Shown here piece after piece: positions 34,384 to 42,974 of a stretch of 64,000 nt of DNA. The translations under genes and the position numbers were made by a program. The notes below the pieces were generated by a model, which was not told where the DNA came from, ran no database searches, and saw only the letters and a program-made list of their open reading frames with translations. Every line of letters begins with the position of its first letter. Within the stretch, counting starts at the first letter, position 1. This stretch comes from JAVBJN01 sp031546985 (GTDB lineage: Bacteria; Bacteroidota; Bacteroidia; Chitinophagales; Chitinophagaceae), in the NCBI GenBank assembly GCA_031546985.1, contig JAVBJN010000022.1, positions 97,234 through 161,233 on the forward strand, read 5' to 3'.

Positions 34384-35729
34384 TAGCGGTTAAATAAGAG
34401 TCGTTGTCCCATTACAGATGCGTTAACTTGTCCATTTCCATAAACGAGATTACCATTCACAAAAGTATGTGTAACTACTGCAGGGAATGATTTTCCTTCT
34501 AACGGGCTCCATCCGCATTTATACAGGATGTTTTCTTTGGTCACGGTGTATTCCTGTTTCGGATCAATAATAACCAGATCGGCATGGTATCCTTCGCGGA
34601 TGTAGCCACGGTCTTTGATCAGGAAACAGTCGGCCGGGGCATGACACATTTTTTCTACCACTTTCTCCAGTGTAATGCGGCCATCTTTAACATGCTTCAG
34701 CATCAGGTACAGGCTGTGTTGCACCAATGGCAGGCCAGATGGCGCTTTGAGGTAGGTTTGTTGTTTTTCATCCCAGGTGTGCGGCGCGTGGTCGGTGGCA
34801 ATAATATCCAGGCGGTCGTCGTTCAGCGCCTCCCACAATGCTTCGCGGTTGCTGGCCGCTTTAATGGCGGGGTTGCATTTAATGAGGTTGCCTTGTGTAG
34901 CATAATCATCGGCGCTAAAAGTAAGGTGGTGCACACATACTTCAGAAGTAATGCGTTTGTCTTTTAACGGAAACAGGTTGGTAAACAGACGCAGTTCCTT
35001 CTCTGTACTAATGTGCAGGATGTGCAGGCGGCTATCATGCTGTTTAGCTAATTGTATAGCGGTAAGCGAAGACTGGAAACAGGCTTCCTCATTGCGGATG
35101 AGCGGATGGTAGGATGCATCCATGTTCTCGCCCACTTCGGCGGTGTACTTAGCCAGGTTTTCTTTAATGATCTTTTCATCCTCGCAGTGGGTGGCTATGA
35201 GCAGTTCGGTTTCGCCAAAGATTTTGTTCAGCGTTACAAAATTATCTACCAGCATGTTTCCGGTAGAGCTGCCCATAAATATTTTTACACCCGGCACACG
35301 GTCTTTCTTTTCGTTGGTGCGCAGCACTTCCTCCACATTATCGTTGGCCACGCCCATAAAGAAGGAGTAGTTGGCTACCGATGTATTAGCGCCAATATCA
35401 TACTTGGCCTCCAGCAGTTCCTGGGTCAATGCCGCGGGATTGGTGTTGGGCATTTCCATAAAAGAAGTGGTACCACCCGCTATGGCCGCTGCCGCTTCAG
35501 AAGCAATATTGGCTTTGTGGGTAAGGCCCGGCTCCCGGAAATGCACCTGGTCGTCGATCACGCCGGGGATAAGCCATTTGCCTTCTCCGTTAATTTCTTC
35601 GGTGTTGGCATCGCTAACGCTGAGGGCCGAACCAATTTGTTCAATTCTGCCATCTTTGATCCAAACATCGCCATGCATCTGTTTCCCTTCATTAACGATC
35701 AGAATGTTTTTTATCAGGAAATTCTTCAT
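34383..35729 (-). CDS. pyrC: Dihydroorotase
   Basis: Zinc amidohydrolase of pyrimidine synthesis (carbamoyl aspartate to dihydroorotate). The 448-residue protein has GVIDDQVHFREPGLTHK, FMEMPNTNP, the VKIFMGSSTG segment carrying the lysine expected to be carboxylated, metal His residues in IATHCEDE and LHILHIST, and the catalytic Asp in IATDHAPHTWDEK. The first His of the usual DxHVHxR motif is Gln (Q61), which I believe is shared by other Bacteroidota enzymes. The ATG at 35729 starts the family's KNFLIKN segment; a longer frame start is not supported. Translationally coupled to the MutS-like gene. Confidence 0.93.
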   Translation of the reverse strand: MKNFLIKNILIVNEGKQMHGDVWIKDGRIEQIGSALSVSDANTEEINGEGKWLIPGVIDDQVHFREPGLTHKANIASEAAAAIAGGTTSFMEMPNTNPAALTQELLEAKYDIGANTSVANYSFFMGVANDNVEEVLRTNEKKDRVPGVKIFMGSSTGNMLVDNFVTLNKIFGETELLIATHCEDEKIIKENLAKYTAEVGENMDASYHPLIRNEEACFQSSLTAIQLAKQHDSRLHILHISTEKELRLFTNLFPLKDKRITSEVCVHHLTFSADDYATQGNLIKCNPAIKAASNREALWEALNDDRLDIIATDHAPHTWDEKQQTYLKAPSGLPLVQHSLYLMLKHVKDGRITLEKVVEKMCHAPADCFLIKDRGYIREGYHADLVIIDPKQEYTVTKENILYKCGWSPLEGKSFPAVVTHTFVNGNLVYGNGQVNASVMGQRLLFNR

Positions 35730-35780
35730 TTGTACGTATTTTTCGTGGTTTATCAACCCGTGATTTAAATTTTAAACGGC

Positions 35781-37490
35781 ATGAAATTACTCAAATATCC
35801 CCTAATTGCAGGTCTTTCCATGTTGGGGATGCTGCCGGTCAAGGCCCAATCGACCTATTTACCGCTCAATCACCCCGATTACCAGTTGCTGGACCGGGTA
35901 GAGATACTGAGCGGCAGGATCAACGACCAATTACACCTGGGCCTTAAACCGGTATCGCGCAAGGATATGGTGCGTTTCCTGGAGCAGATAGATTCTACTT
36001 CTGATGCAGGAGCCTTGCGGTTAAGCAAGATAGACGAATATAATTTGCGCAATGCCATTAGCGAAAGCGGCGAGTGGGCCTCGGATGAGGAAGAGGTGAT
36101 CAAATCCAAACACCCTATCCTTAAAACGTTTTATAAAACACCTACCGATCTGCTGCGCATCAATACACCCGAGTTTTTTGCGGTGCTGAACCCCATTCTT
36201 TCGCTCGAAACCAGCAAACAGAATAATTACAACGGCGATCCCATTTTTCTGAACAAACGGGGAATTGAGGCACGTGGGTTGATCCTAAAAAAAATTGGTT
36301 TTTATACCATGATTACCGACAACCAGGAACGCCTACCCACTTATGCCGATGAATGGAAAAATACCCATCAGGCTGTGCCGGGGCAAGGGCGCTACAATCC
36401 GTTTAAAAGTAATGGTGTAGATTATATGGATGCCCGGGGGTATATTGATGTGGCCGCTATTAAAGACCACCTGGATATAAGCTTTGGGTACGATAAGCAG
36501 TTTGTAGGCGATGGGTACCGCAGCCTTTTTATGAGCGATTTTAGCAACAGTATGCTCTTCTTAAAGCTCAACCTGCGGGTTTGGAAACTGAATTACCAGA
36601 TTACCGATATGGAGCTGATGCCGCAATTTATTAAAGGCGGCGATGAAGTGCTGCCCCGTAAGTATATGGCCATGCACCACCTGAGCATGAATGTAACCAA
36701 ATGGCTGAACCTGGGCTTGTGGGAAGGGGTAATTATGCGCCGTACCGATCATTTCGATTACATGTACCTGGTACCTATCATCTTTCTGCGGGCGGCAGAG
36801 CGTAACGTAAACAGTCCCGATAACGCGATGGTGGGCTTTAACTTTAAAGCCAATGTGGCGCGTCATTTCTCATTTTATGGCCAACTCCTGTTCGATGAAC
36901 TGCGTTTTGGCGAGCTAACGAGCGGCAAGGGCTGGTATGGCAACAAATGGGGCGTACAGTTGGGCGGTAAGTACATCAACGCATTTGGATTGAAGAACCT
37001 GGACCTGCAGGGTGAGGTAAATATGGTACGCCCTTACACCTATTCGCATTACCGCGAGCAAAGCGACAGCTTCCCGGTAGACAACCATACGCATTACAAC
37101 CAACCGCTGGCGCACCCGCTGGGTGCAGGCTTTGTAGAAGTATTGGGTATTGTGCGCTACCAACCGATGAAGAACTTGTATGTGTTGGGCAAAGCCGGTA
37201 TGTACCGCCAGGGTATCGACAGTGGCAGCACCAACTATGGCAGCAATATTTTCCTGGACTATACCACCGCTACCAGCCAGTACGGTGTAGGCATGATCAA
37301 CGGGGTTACCGCCAATTGCCTGTATGCCAATCTTACGGTATCGTATGAGCTGCGGCAAAACCTGTTTTTTGACCTGGGCGTTACCCAGCGCAACTATTCG
37401 GTACCCGATATGCCTGCGCTTAATAACAATACTACACTGCTGAGTGTGGGCGTAAGGCTCAATATGGCACAGCGGAAATTAGATTTCTAA
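35781..37490 (+). CDS. Outer-membrane protein of the Wzi/RemB-like type
   Basis: A 569-residue protein with a signal peptide (LIAGLSMLGMLPVKAQ) and a long beta-strand-rich region ending in Phe, as for outer-membrane barrels. The segment HLDISFGYDKQFVGDGYRSLFMSDFSNSMLFLKLNLRVWKL is typical of the Bacteroidota family related to Wzi capsule-assembly proteins and the gliding protein RemB. The N-terminal 130 residues form a separate helical periplasmic region (RKDMVRFLEQIDS). Divergent from pyrC with 51 bp between the starts, and followed by a strong terminator. Confidence 0.82.
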   Translation: MKLLKYPLIAGLSMLGMLPVKAQSTYLPLNHPDYQLLDRVEILSGRINDQLHLGLKPVSRKDMVRFLEQIDSTSDAGALRLSKIDEYNLRNAISESGEWASDEEEVIKSKHPILKTFYKTPTDLLRINTPEFFAVLNPILSLETSKQNNYNGDPIFLNKRGIEARGLILKKIGFYTMITDNQERLPTYADEWKNTHQAVPGQGRYNPFKSNGVDYMDARGYIDVAAIKDHLDISFGYDKQFVGDGYRSLFMSDFSNSMLFLKLNLRVWKLNYQITDMELMPQFIKGGDEVLPRKYMAMHHLSMNVTKWLNLGLWEGVIMRRTDHFDYMYLVPIIFLRAAERNVNSPDNAMVGFNFKANVARHFSFYGQLLFDELRFGELTSGKGWYGNKWGVQLGGKYINAFGLKNLDLQGEVNMVRPYTYSHYREQSDSFPVDNHTHYNQPLAHPLGAGFVEVLGIVRYQPMKNLYVLGKAGMYRQGIDSGSTNYGSNIFLDYTTATSQYGVGMINGVTANCLYANLTVSYELRQNLFFDLGVTQRNYSVPDMPALNNNTTLLSVGVRLNMAQRKLDF

Positions 37491-37504
37491 GCATCAATAC
37501 ATTT

Positions 37505-37548
37505 AAAAAAAGCCTGCCGGTAATGATACTCTGGCAGGCTTTTTTTTG
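37505..37548 (+). terminator. Terminator after the Wzi/RemB-like gene
   Basis: 14-bp perfect stem AAAAAAAGCCTGCC (37505-37518) with GGCAGGCTTTTTTT (37533-37546), 14-base loop, T8 run. Confidence 0.92.
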
Positions 37549-37750
37549 TTCGTGTTTATGGGCGGATAACTGGCAGGACCTGCGGGTTCCGCAATGGCGG
37601 CACAGGCTCTGACAGGCAGACTCTCCTTGGCCAGTTCGTTCCCACTCGCGCCTATTCACTATTCACTATTGATGATTGACCCTTCACGATTCGTTTCTTA
37701 CTCGCGCTTTCTCACCTCTCACCTTTGCCTTTTCACCTTTGACATACAAC
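37549..37750. repeat. Gap with worn intergenic repeats
   Basis: No gene. AACTGGCAGGACCTGCGGG and CACAGGCTCTGACAGGCAG (37567-37620) belong to the CCTGCCAGGT/ACAGGCTCTG family seen at 2054 and 20691. CTATTCACTATTCACTATTG (37650-37669) and TCACCTCTCACCTTTGCC (37710-37727) are short tandem-like runs. Confidence 0.5.
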
Positions 37751-37782
37751 AAAAAACGGAGCCCGATAACCGGACTCCGTTT
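37751..37782 (-). terminator. Terminator after porT
   Basis: Minus-strand stem AAACGGAG (37782-37775) with CTCCGTTT (37761-37754), 13-base loop, T6 run. Confidence 0.88.
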
Positions 37783-37802
37783 CTGTAAATATGTTAAACT
37801 GC

Positions 37803-38519
37803 TTATCCTTCTAAGTGAATAGAGATCATAACCATTCTCGATGTCATTTTATCCAGCATGGTATTGGCCAGGGTTTTGCCATCGTTGTACAGCAGGTTGT
37901 TGAAACCATTGGCAATCTTAATCTCCGGAGAGAAGATGAAGTTGGAGAAATAGAATTCAAATCCTACCCCCAGGTCATAGCCATAATCCAGTTTTTTAAC
38001 TTTCAGGATCTCATCATCGCGGCGGCTGCGCGCGTTGGAGTTGAGGTCGAAGTTAAAAAAGCCACCAGCCAGCGCATAAAACCTGAAATTACCAATGCGG
38101 TCAGATTTAAATTTGAACTGTATAGGCACGTTAACTACAATCGACTCAATATTTTTTCGCGAAACCGAATCGTTCCTGAATGTAAACTCAAGATCCTTTT
38201 CCTGGAAAATGAGCGATGGAATCATGCGCAGGTCAATGTATTTATTGAGGCGCAGGTTGCCCATCAAACCCACACTAAAACCAGGGTTCCAGTAAGGCAG
38301 GATGCTTTTGATGGTATCGTTTTCTGAAAAATACTTGTTGGGAAAAGTCTTAAACTGCGAGTAGTTGATACCAAATGTCAACCCAAAATAATAGGGTTTG
38401 GCATCGTGGTCCAGCATGTTTGAAGCCGACTCACGGGTTTGAGCGGAGGCATTCATCAACAGGCTGCCGCATAAAGCAGCGATGAGTACTAAGCTTTTTC
38501 TCCAGTGTATATACTGCAT
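37803..38519 (-). CDS. porT: Type IX secretion protein PorT
   Basis: A 238-residue outer-membrane beta-barrel protein with a signal peptide (LVLIAALCGSLLMNASAQ). Its size, the KPYYFGLTFGINYSQFK start of the mature protein, and above all its position directly after ubiE (31-bp overlap) match the PorT component of the type IX secretion system; the ubiE-porT pair is widespread in Bacteroidota. PorT is needed for T9SS function and cell-surface delivery of CTD proteins. Two likely cargo proteins are encoded at 45360 and 58628. Confidence 0.88.
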   Translation of the reverse strand: MQYIHWRKSLVLIAALCGSLLMNASAQTRESASNMLDHDAKPYYFGLTFGINYSQFKTFPNKYFSENDTIKSILPYWNPGFSVGLMGNLRLNKYIDLRMIPSLIFQEKDLEFTFRNDSVSRKNIESIVVNVPIQFKFKSDRIGNFRFYALAGGFFNFDLNSNARSRRDDEILKVKKLDYGYDLGVGFEFYFSNFIFSPEIKIANGFNNLLYNDGKTLANTMLDKMTSRMVMISIHLEG

Positions 38520-39235
38520 ATTCCTAATGTTAAGGGCTTGTGCTTGGGGTTCTTAAAACCTGCCTTTTGCATGATTTCGGTCATGGCTGTTCCCTGCGGA
38601 AAGCTTTGTACAGAATCGGGCAGGTAAGTATAGGCGCTGTCGCTTTTAGAAACGAGCTTGCCAATACCAGGCAGTATATAACGAAAATAGAAAGAGTATA
38701 ATTGTTTTACCGGAAAATTTACTGGTTTGGAAAATTCCAGGATCACCGTTTTGCCGCCCGGCTTAAGCACGCGGTACATTTCTTTTAACCCTTTTTCGAG
38801 GTTTTCGAAGTTGCGTACGCCAAAACCGGCAGTAATGCCATCGAAGGTGTTATCGGGAAATTCGATGTGCTCACTATCGCCCGATTGGAGGGAAATAACC
38901 TGGTCCAGACCTTTTTTCTTCATTTTTTCGCGGCCAATGTTCAGCATACCTTCCGATATGTCTATGCCCACGATCTGCCTGGGTTTCAGCTTCATGGCAG
39001 CAATAGCCAGATCGCCGGTGCCCGTCGCTACATCCAGTATCATTTGCGGGTTTACCGTCTTTAGCTGGTTTATAGCTACTTTGCGCCAGTAATGATCAAT
39101 ACCAACGGAAAGAAAGTGGTTCAGAAAATCGTAACGGAACGCAATATTGTTGAACATTTGCGCTACTTGTTCCTTCTTGCTTAATTTTGAGTCTTTAAAA
39201 GGAACAACCGGGGTGGATGACTGTTGTTGATTCAT
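38489..39235 (-). CDS. ubiE: Demethylmenaquinone methyltransferase
   Basis: SAM-dependent methyltransferase for the last step of menaquinone synthesis. In 248 residues it has the UbiE/COQ5 signatures YDFLNHFLSVGIDHYWRK, the SAM-binding ILDVATGTGDLAIAA, GIDISEGML, and the post-motif ITAGFGVRNFENLEKGLKEMYRVLKPGG plus ILEFSKP. It overlaps the downstream porT start by 31 bases and is divergent from engB with only 40 bp between the start codons. Confidence 0.96.
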   Translation of the reverse strand: MNQQQSSTPVVPFKDSKLSKKEQVAQMFNNIAFRYDFLNHFLSVGIDHYWRKVAINQLKTVNPQMILDVATGTGDLAIAAMKLKPRQIVGIDISEGMLNIGREKMKKKGLDQVISLQSGDSEHIEFPDNTFDGITAGFGVRNFENLEKGLKEMYRVLKPGGKTVILEFSKPVNFPVKQLYSFYFRYILPGIGKLVSKSDSAYTYLPDSVQSFPQGTAMTEIMQKAGFKNPKHKPLTLGICSIYTGEKA

Positions 39236-39275
39236 GCGAGTTGCAAATTTACACTATAATCGTTAGCGAAATAAT

Positions 39276-39944
39276 ATGGAAATAAAATCGACCCAATTTC
39301 TGATCAGTAATACCGACCTGGCCAAGTGCCCAAAGGCAGATAAGGCCGAATATGCGTTTATCGGAAGATCGAATGTTGGAAAATCGTCATTGATTAATAG
39401 CCTGGCCAACAACCAGAAACTGGCCAAAGTATCGGGTACACCGGGTAAAACCCAGCTCATTAACCACTTTTTGGTTAAAAGCGGTACCGCAGGTAAAGAT
39501 GATGTAACGCTGTGGTACCTGGTGGATTTGCCGGGTTATGGATTTGCCAAAGTATCGGCCAGGCAGCGCAAGCAGTGGGAAAAAATGATTGAAGGCTACC
39601 TGCGCAACCGCAGCAACCTGATTACGGTATTTGTACTAATCGATAGCCGCCATGAGCCGCAGCAACTCGATCTCGACTTTATAGACCAGTTGGGCGAGTG
39701 GGGCGTGCCGTTTAACCTCATTTTTACTAAAGCAGATAAGAGCAAGCAGTCGGAAGTGGCCCATAACGTAAAATCTTTTGTAAGTAAGTTGAAAGAGCAT
39801 TGGGAAACGGTGCCCCGCACGTTTGTGACCTCTGCCGAAAAAGGTACCGGACGCCGCGAAGTGCTGTCTTATATTGATGAGCTCAACATTATGTTCGACG
39901 AAGATAAAAAGGCAGGATTGGTGCCCGAAGATACCAACGCTTAG
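39276..39944 (+). CDS. engB: Ribosome biogenesis GTPase EngB/YsxC
   Basis: Essential GTPase for late assembly of the large ribosomal subunit. It is 222 residues with the G motifs in order: G1 GRSNVGKSS, G2 GTPGKTQ, G3 VDLPGYGFA, G4 FTKADK and G5 TSAEKGTG. The ATG at 39276 gives the family's short N-terminus before the first motif. Single gene, followed by a weak terminator. Confidence 0.96.
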   Translation: MEIKSTQFLISNTDLAKCPKADKAEYAFIGRSNVGKSSLINSLANNQKLAKVSGTPGKTQLINHFLVKSGTAGKDDVTLWYLVDLPGYGFAKVSARQRKQWEKMIEGYLRNRSNLITVFVLIDSRHEPQQLDLDFIDQLGEWGVPFNLIFTKADKSKQSEVAHNVKSFVSKLKEHWETVPRTFVTSAEKGTGRREVLSYIDELNIMFDEDKKAGLVPEDTNA

Positions 39945-39998
39945 CGGCGGTTACGGGGGATAAAAGCCTGATTGCTGTGTGCAACAGCAATGTAAAGT

Positions 39999-40029
39999 AA
40001 AGGGCCGGGCCATGAGTCTGGCCTTTTTT
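39999..40029 (+). terminator. Probable terminator after engB
   Basis: Short stem GGCCA (40008-40012) with TGGCC (40019-40023), 6-base loop, followed by six T. An alternative pairing uses AAAGGGCC upstream. Confidence 0.55.
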
Positions 40030-40050
40030 GCGGCTGGGCGGTAAGCCGGT

Positions 40051-40524
40051 TTAGTTCACCATCTTATCGGCGCAGCAGCTGCTGGCAAACGCTTCTGGTT
40101 TGGCTTTAAAGGCAAAGCCCATACCCAGAATGTAGCCCATAGCCTCGCGCAGGGCTTCGTTGCTTTTAAAATGCGGATTCGTGTTAATGTCGGCATGTAC
40201 CTCCATATCCACATCATACAGCGTAAACAGGTCGCAAAGCTCGTAAGCGATCTCGATACTCTTAGCTACTTCCACCAGCATGCGCTCGCGGATGCTGAAT
40301 ACCTGCTGTGTTTTTTCGTTGTGGATAAACATGAATCCGCCGTGACCTTCGCGCAGAAAAACAATAACCGTAGCAAATTCAGTGTCTGCACCTTTCACCT
40401 GAGAGTCGGTGCCAATGCATACCTTAATTTTGTTACCAGCGTGGTTTTCCCGGTCCAGTACGTCTTCTACTGCCGCTTTAATGGGCAACTTAATGGCTTC
40501 ACCATTGAATCTTCTCCAAAGCAT
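40051..40524 (-). CDS. YkuK-family RNase H-fold protein (DUF458)
   Basis: A 157-residue protein of the DUF458/YkuK family, predicted to have an RNase H-like fold. Motifs are KVCIGTDSQVKG near residue 35, TVIVFLREGHGG, and YDVDMEVHADINTNPHFKSNEALREAMGYILGMGF, with acidic residues where RNase H-like enzymes bind metal. The C-terminus ASSCCADKMVN has vicinal cysteines. Biochemical function is not established. Single gene, ATG start. Confidence 0.88.
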   Translation of the reverse strand: MLWRRFNGEAIKLPIKAAVEDVLDRENHAGNKIKVCIGTDSQVKGADTEFATVIVFLREGHGGFMFIHNEKTQQVFSIRERMLVEVAKSIEIAYELCDLFTLYDVDMEVHADINTNPHFKSNEALREAMGYILGMGFAFKAKPEAFASSCCADKMVN

Positions 40525-40601
40525 ATATTAAAGGTTTACCGAATTTAACCCTTTTAATGCCCGGATACGCATGATGAAAAAGTTAATTTTTCAACAGCAT
40601 G

Positions 40602-40973
40602 TTAATATTGGCCGGTGGTAACGAGCACAAGGGTGCAGGCCTCTACCGGTTCAATGCCTTGTTTCCGGGCCATATCTTCAAGTTCAGCATTTTCAGTACC
40701 CGGGTTAAAGATGATGCGCCGTGGTTTAAGCTGCATCAGGTAGTCGTAATACTGGCGCTGTAAGGTAGGATTCAGGTATAGTGTAACGGTATCGATAGCT
40801 ACATCATGGCCGGGTGTGCTGGTAAGAATAGGTACATCCTTTACCTGCCCGGCGCGGTTGCCTACTGCAACAACAGGAAAATCGTGCCCGCGCAGCATGT
40901 TGATCGCTTTGTTGCTGTACCGCTCCGGATTCTCTGAAGCCCCGATAACCAGTGTGATTGCTTGTTTTTCCAT
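40602..40973 (-). CDS. CoA-binding domain protein (YccU-like)
   Basis: A 123-residue Rossmann-fold protein of the CoA_binding_2 family: TLVIGASENPERYSNKAINMLRGHDFPVVAVGNRAG, PRRIIFNPGTENAELEDMARKQGIEPVEACTLVLV. Members bind CoA; function otherwise unknown. The ATG at 40973 places the glycine-rich loop ten residues from the start. The longer open frame upstream runs into the neighbouring promoter and gene and is rejected. Divergent from the gene at 41065. Confidence 0.9.
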   Translation of the reverse strand: MEKQAITLVIGASENPERYSNKAINMLRGHDFPVVAVGNRAGQVKDVPILTSTPGHDVAIDTVTLYLNPTLQRQYYDYLMQLKPRRIIFNPGTENAELEDMARKQGIEPVEACTLVLVTTGQY

Positions 40974-41064
40974 ACTCCAATTTAACAAAAAATTGGGACA
41001 TAAACCAGAGGGCTTTAAACGTTTTTTAAGCTGCTTAAAAATATTTTGCACTATTTTAGAACTC

Positions 41065-41775
41065 ATGATAAGACTGCTATCCCTGTTTGTATTAATTGGC
41101 CTGTGTACTTTTTCTGCGATTGCCCAAAGGAGTATCCAGGGTAAAGTGACCGATTTTGGGAATAGTTTGTCTATGGAGCAGGTAGTGATTAAGAACATTT
41201 ACACCGGCAGAGGGTTTATTACCGATACTTCGGGCCGTTTTAGCATGGAGGTTAAAAAAGGCGAACTTATCGAGTTTTCCAAAGTAGGGTACCAGACCGC
41301 CAGGGTGCGTATCTACAGCGACGATCAGCCGTCTTATTTCAACATCATCATGCGTAAAAAGCCTATCGAACTTAAAGAGGTGGAAGTGCGCGATAAGAAC
41401 ATGGTATATACCATCGACTCTGCCAAGCGTTTCGAAGATTACAAATTGCAGCTCAATAAACAGGCACCCGATGCACTCGATATTATTGCCAATCCGATGG
41501 ATTACCTCAGCAAGTCTACCCGCGATAAAATCCGTTTCCGCGAGTTGTACTACGAGTTTGAAAAGGAAAAATTCATCGATTATTACTTCTCCGAAAAAGT
41601 GATTACACAAGTAACCGACCTGAGCCGCGATACGCTTAATGTGTTTATGCGCCTCTACCGTCCGTCTTATGATATGATGCGTGGCTGGAACGAATATGAG
41701 TACTACAGTTACCTCAAAGCCGCCGCCACAGAGATCCGCCGCAATTATTACCGGATAAAAAATATGGAACGGTAG
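41065..41775 (+). CDS. Exported carboxypeptidase-regulatory-like domain protein
   Basis: A 236-residue protein with a signal peptide (LLSLFVLIGLCTFSAIAQ) and an N-terminal CarboxypepD_reg-like domain (SIQGKVTDFGNSLSMEQVVIKNIYTGRGFITDTSGRFSMEV, KVGYQTARVRI) of the kind found in front of Bacteroidota surface and TonB proteins. The C-terminal half (KRFEDYKLQLNKQ, DYLSKSTRDKIRFRELYYEFEKEKFIDYYF) is helical and charged. Function unknown. The ATG at 41065 starts the signal peptide; the open frame extends upstream on the wrong side of the divergent gene. Confidence 0.85.
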   Translation: MIRLLSLFVLIGLCTFSAIAQRSIQGKVTDFGNSLSMEQVVIKNIYTGRGFITDTSGRFSMEVKKGELIEFSKVGYQTARVRIYSDDQPSYFNIIMRKKPIELKEVEVRDKNMVYTIDSAKRFEDYKLQLNKQAPDALDIIANPMDYLSKSTRDKIRFRELYYEFEKEKFIDYYFSEKVITQVTDLSRDTLNVFMRLYRPSYDMMRGWNEYEYYSYLKAAATEIRRNYYRIKNMER

Positions 41776-41898
41776 GCTGTTTTATAGCCAGAACGTTAAA
41801 ATTGGAATGGTTTCATAGCCATTCTTCAAACCACATTAGTTTTGTAGTCAGCTGAAGTAGTTTGTTGTATTTTGGGGCACGAACAGGAGCATTATAGC

Positions 41899-42816
41899 AT
41901 GATGAATAATACATTGATTTCGCAAATTGATAATGTAGCAAGAATAGCTTCTTTATCTAAGGTGGGTAGGCTTATGCGTAATCCTTACCGGTATTTTAAT
42001 GCTATTTTTTTCAGGGAAATGGTTTACCGGTTTACCAAAAAGGAAAAGATTGTATCGGCCGAGCTTTTCTTTGGCAGAAAGATGAAGATTGCGCTACCTG
42101 CAGCTACAGATATATATCTTACAGGTGGCAAGTCTCATTCTTCAGAGATCCGGCTGGCTAAGTTTCTTATTCTTAATCTGAAGAAAGGTGGTCATTTTCT
42201 GGATATTGGTGCACATTATGGCTACTTTACTTTACTTGCATCCGAAGCTATTGGTAACGAGGGTAAGGTAATGTCATTTGAGCCATCTTCTGTGGCATAC
42301 AGGGTTTTAAACGACAATACAGACCAGCAAAAAAATATTACCATCACCCAAAGCGCAGTATCCAATTCCAGTGATAACCTGGTGTTTTATGAGTTTCCAA
42401 ACCTGCATTCCGAATATAATTCTACAGATGTTTCCCAGTTCGAAAAGGAGAGCTGGTTTCAGCATTCCCAACCCGTTAGAGTAGAAGTAAAAGCCACTAC
42501 AATAGACTTGATTACTGCGGACAGTCGCTTTTTGCCATCGATCATCAAGATTGATGTGGAAGGAGCTGAATTTAATGTAATACAGGGCGGGCTAAATTAC
42601 TTTGAGCATCATGCTCCCGCAGTGGTAATGGAATACCTGGAGCCCAAAAGAAAAAATGAATCGCACCAAAAGGCCGCTCAATTATTGAAAAGCCTTGGGT
42701 TTCAATCGCATGTTATTGAGTCTGATGGCCGTTTGAGACCGGTAGCGGATATTGATGCATACCTGGAGGCCGAAAAACTAGACTCAGACAATATTGTATT
42801 TATCTGCAATCGTTAA
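41899..42816 (+). CDS. FkbM-family methyltransferase
   Basis: A 305-residue SAM-dependent methyltransferase of the FkbM group, which usually O-methylates sugars in surface glycans or antibiotics. SAM-binding GGHFLDIGAHYGYFTLLASEAI (motif I), SFEPSSVAYRVL, and the family-typical FLPSIIKIDVEGAEFNVIQGG. The ATG at 41899 follows CAGGAGC; a TTG at 41872 would add nine residues. The gene is visibly richer in A+T than its neighbours and stands alone between a promoterless gap and a strong terminator, which hints at transfer. No glycan cluster is adjacent. Confidence 0.88.
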   Translation: MMNNTLISQIDNVARIASLSKVGRLMRNPYRYFNAIFFREMVYRFTKKEKIVSAELFFGRKMKIALPAATDIYLTGGKSHSSEIRLAKFLILNLKKGGHFLDIGAHYGYFTLLASEAIGNEGKVMSFEPSSVAYRVLNDNTDQQKNITITQSAVSNSSDNLVFYEFPNLHSEYNSTDVSQFEKESWFQHSQPVRVEVKATTIDLITADSRFLPSIIKIDVEGAEFNVIQGGLNYFEHHAPAVVMEYLEPKRKNESHQKAAQLLKSLGFQSHVIESDGRLRPVADIDAYLEAEKLDSDNIVFICNR

Positions 42817-42829
42817 TGAAACACCTCGA

Positions 42830-42876
42830 AAAAGTGGCAGCATAACAGAATAATCTCCCGTTATGCTGCCACTTTT
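42830..42876 (+). terminator. Strong terminator after the FkbM gene
   Basis: 17-bp perfect stem AAAAGTGGCAGCATAAC (42830-42846) with GTTATGCTGCCACTTTT (42860-42876), 13-base loop. GATC-type repeat DNA (ATCAGCGATCAGAGATCGG, 42946-42964) follows before the TonB receptor gene. Confidence 0.9.
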
Positions 42877-42974
42877 GTATGCACTTTCTTTTGTTATGAT
42901 ACTACCACGAGTCATTGCTCCCGCAGATCTCTCGCATTAGTATAAATCAGCGATCAGAGATCGGCGATCCCCCA

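Noticed and set aside
40974..41198. N-terminal extension of the CoA-binding protein
   Set aside because: The 75 extra residues cross the divergent promoter and the neighbouring gene start and do not match the family.
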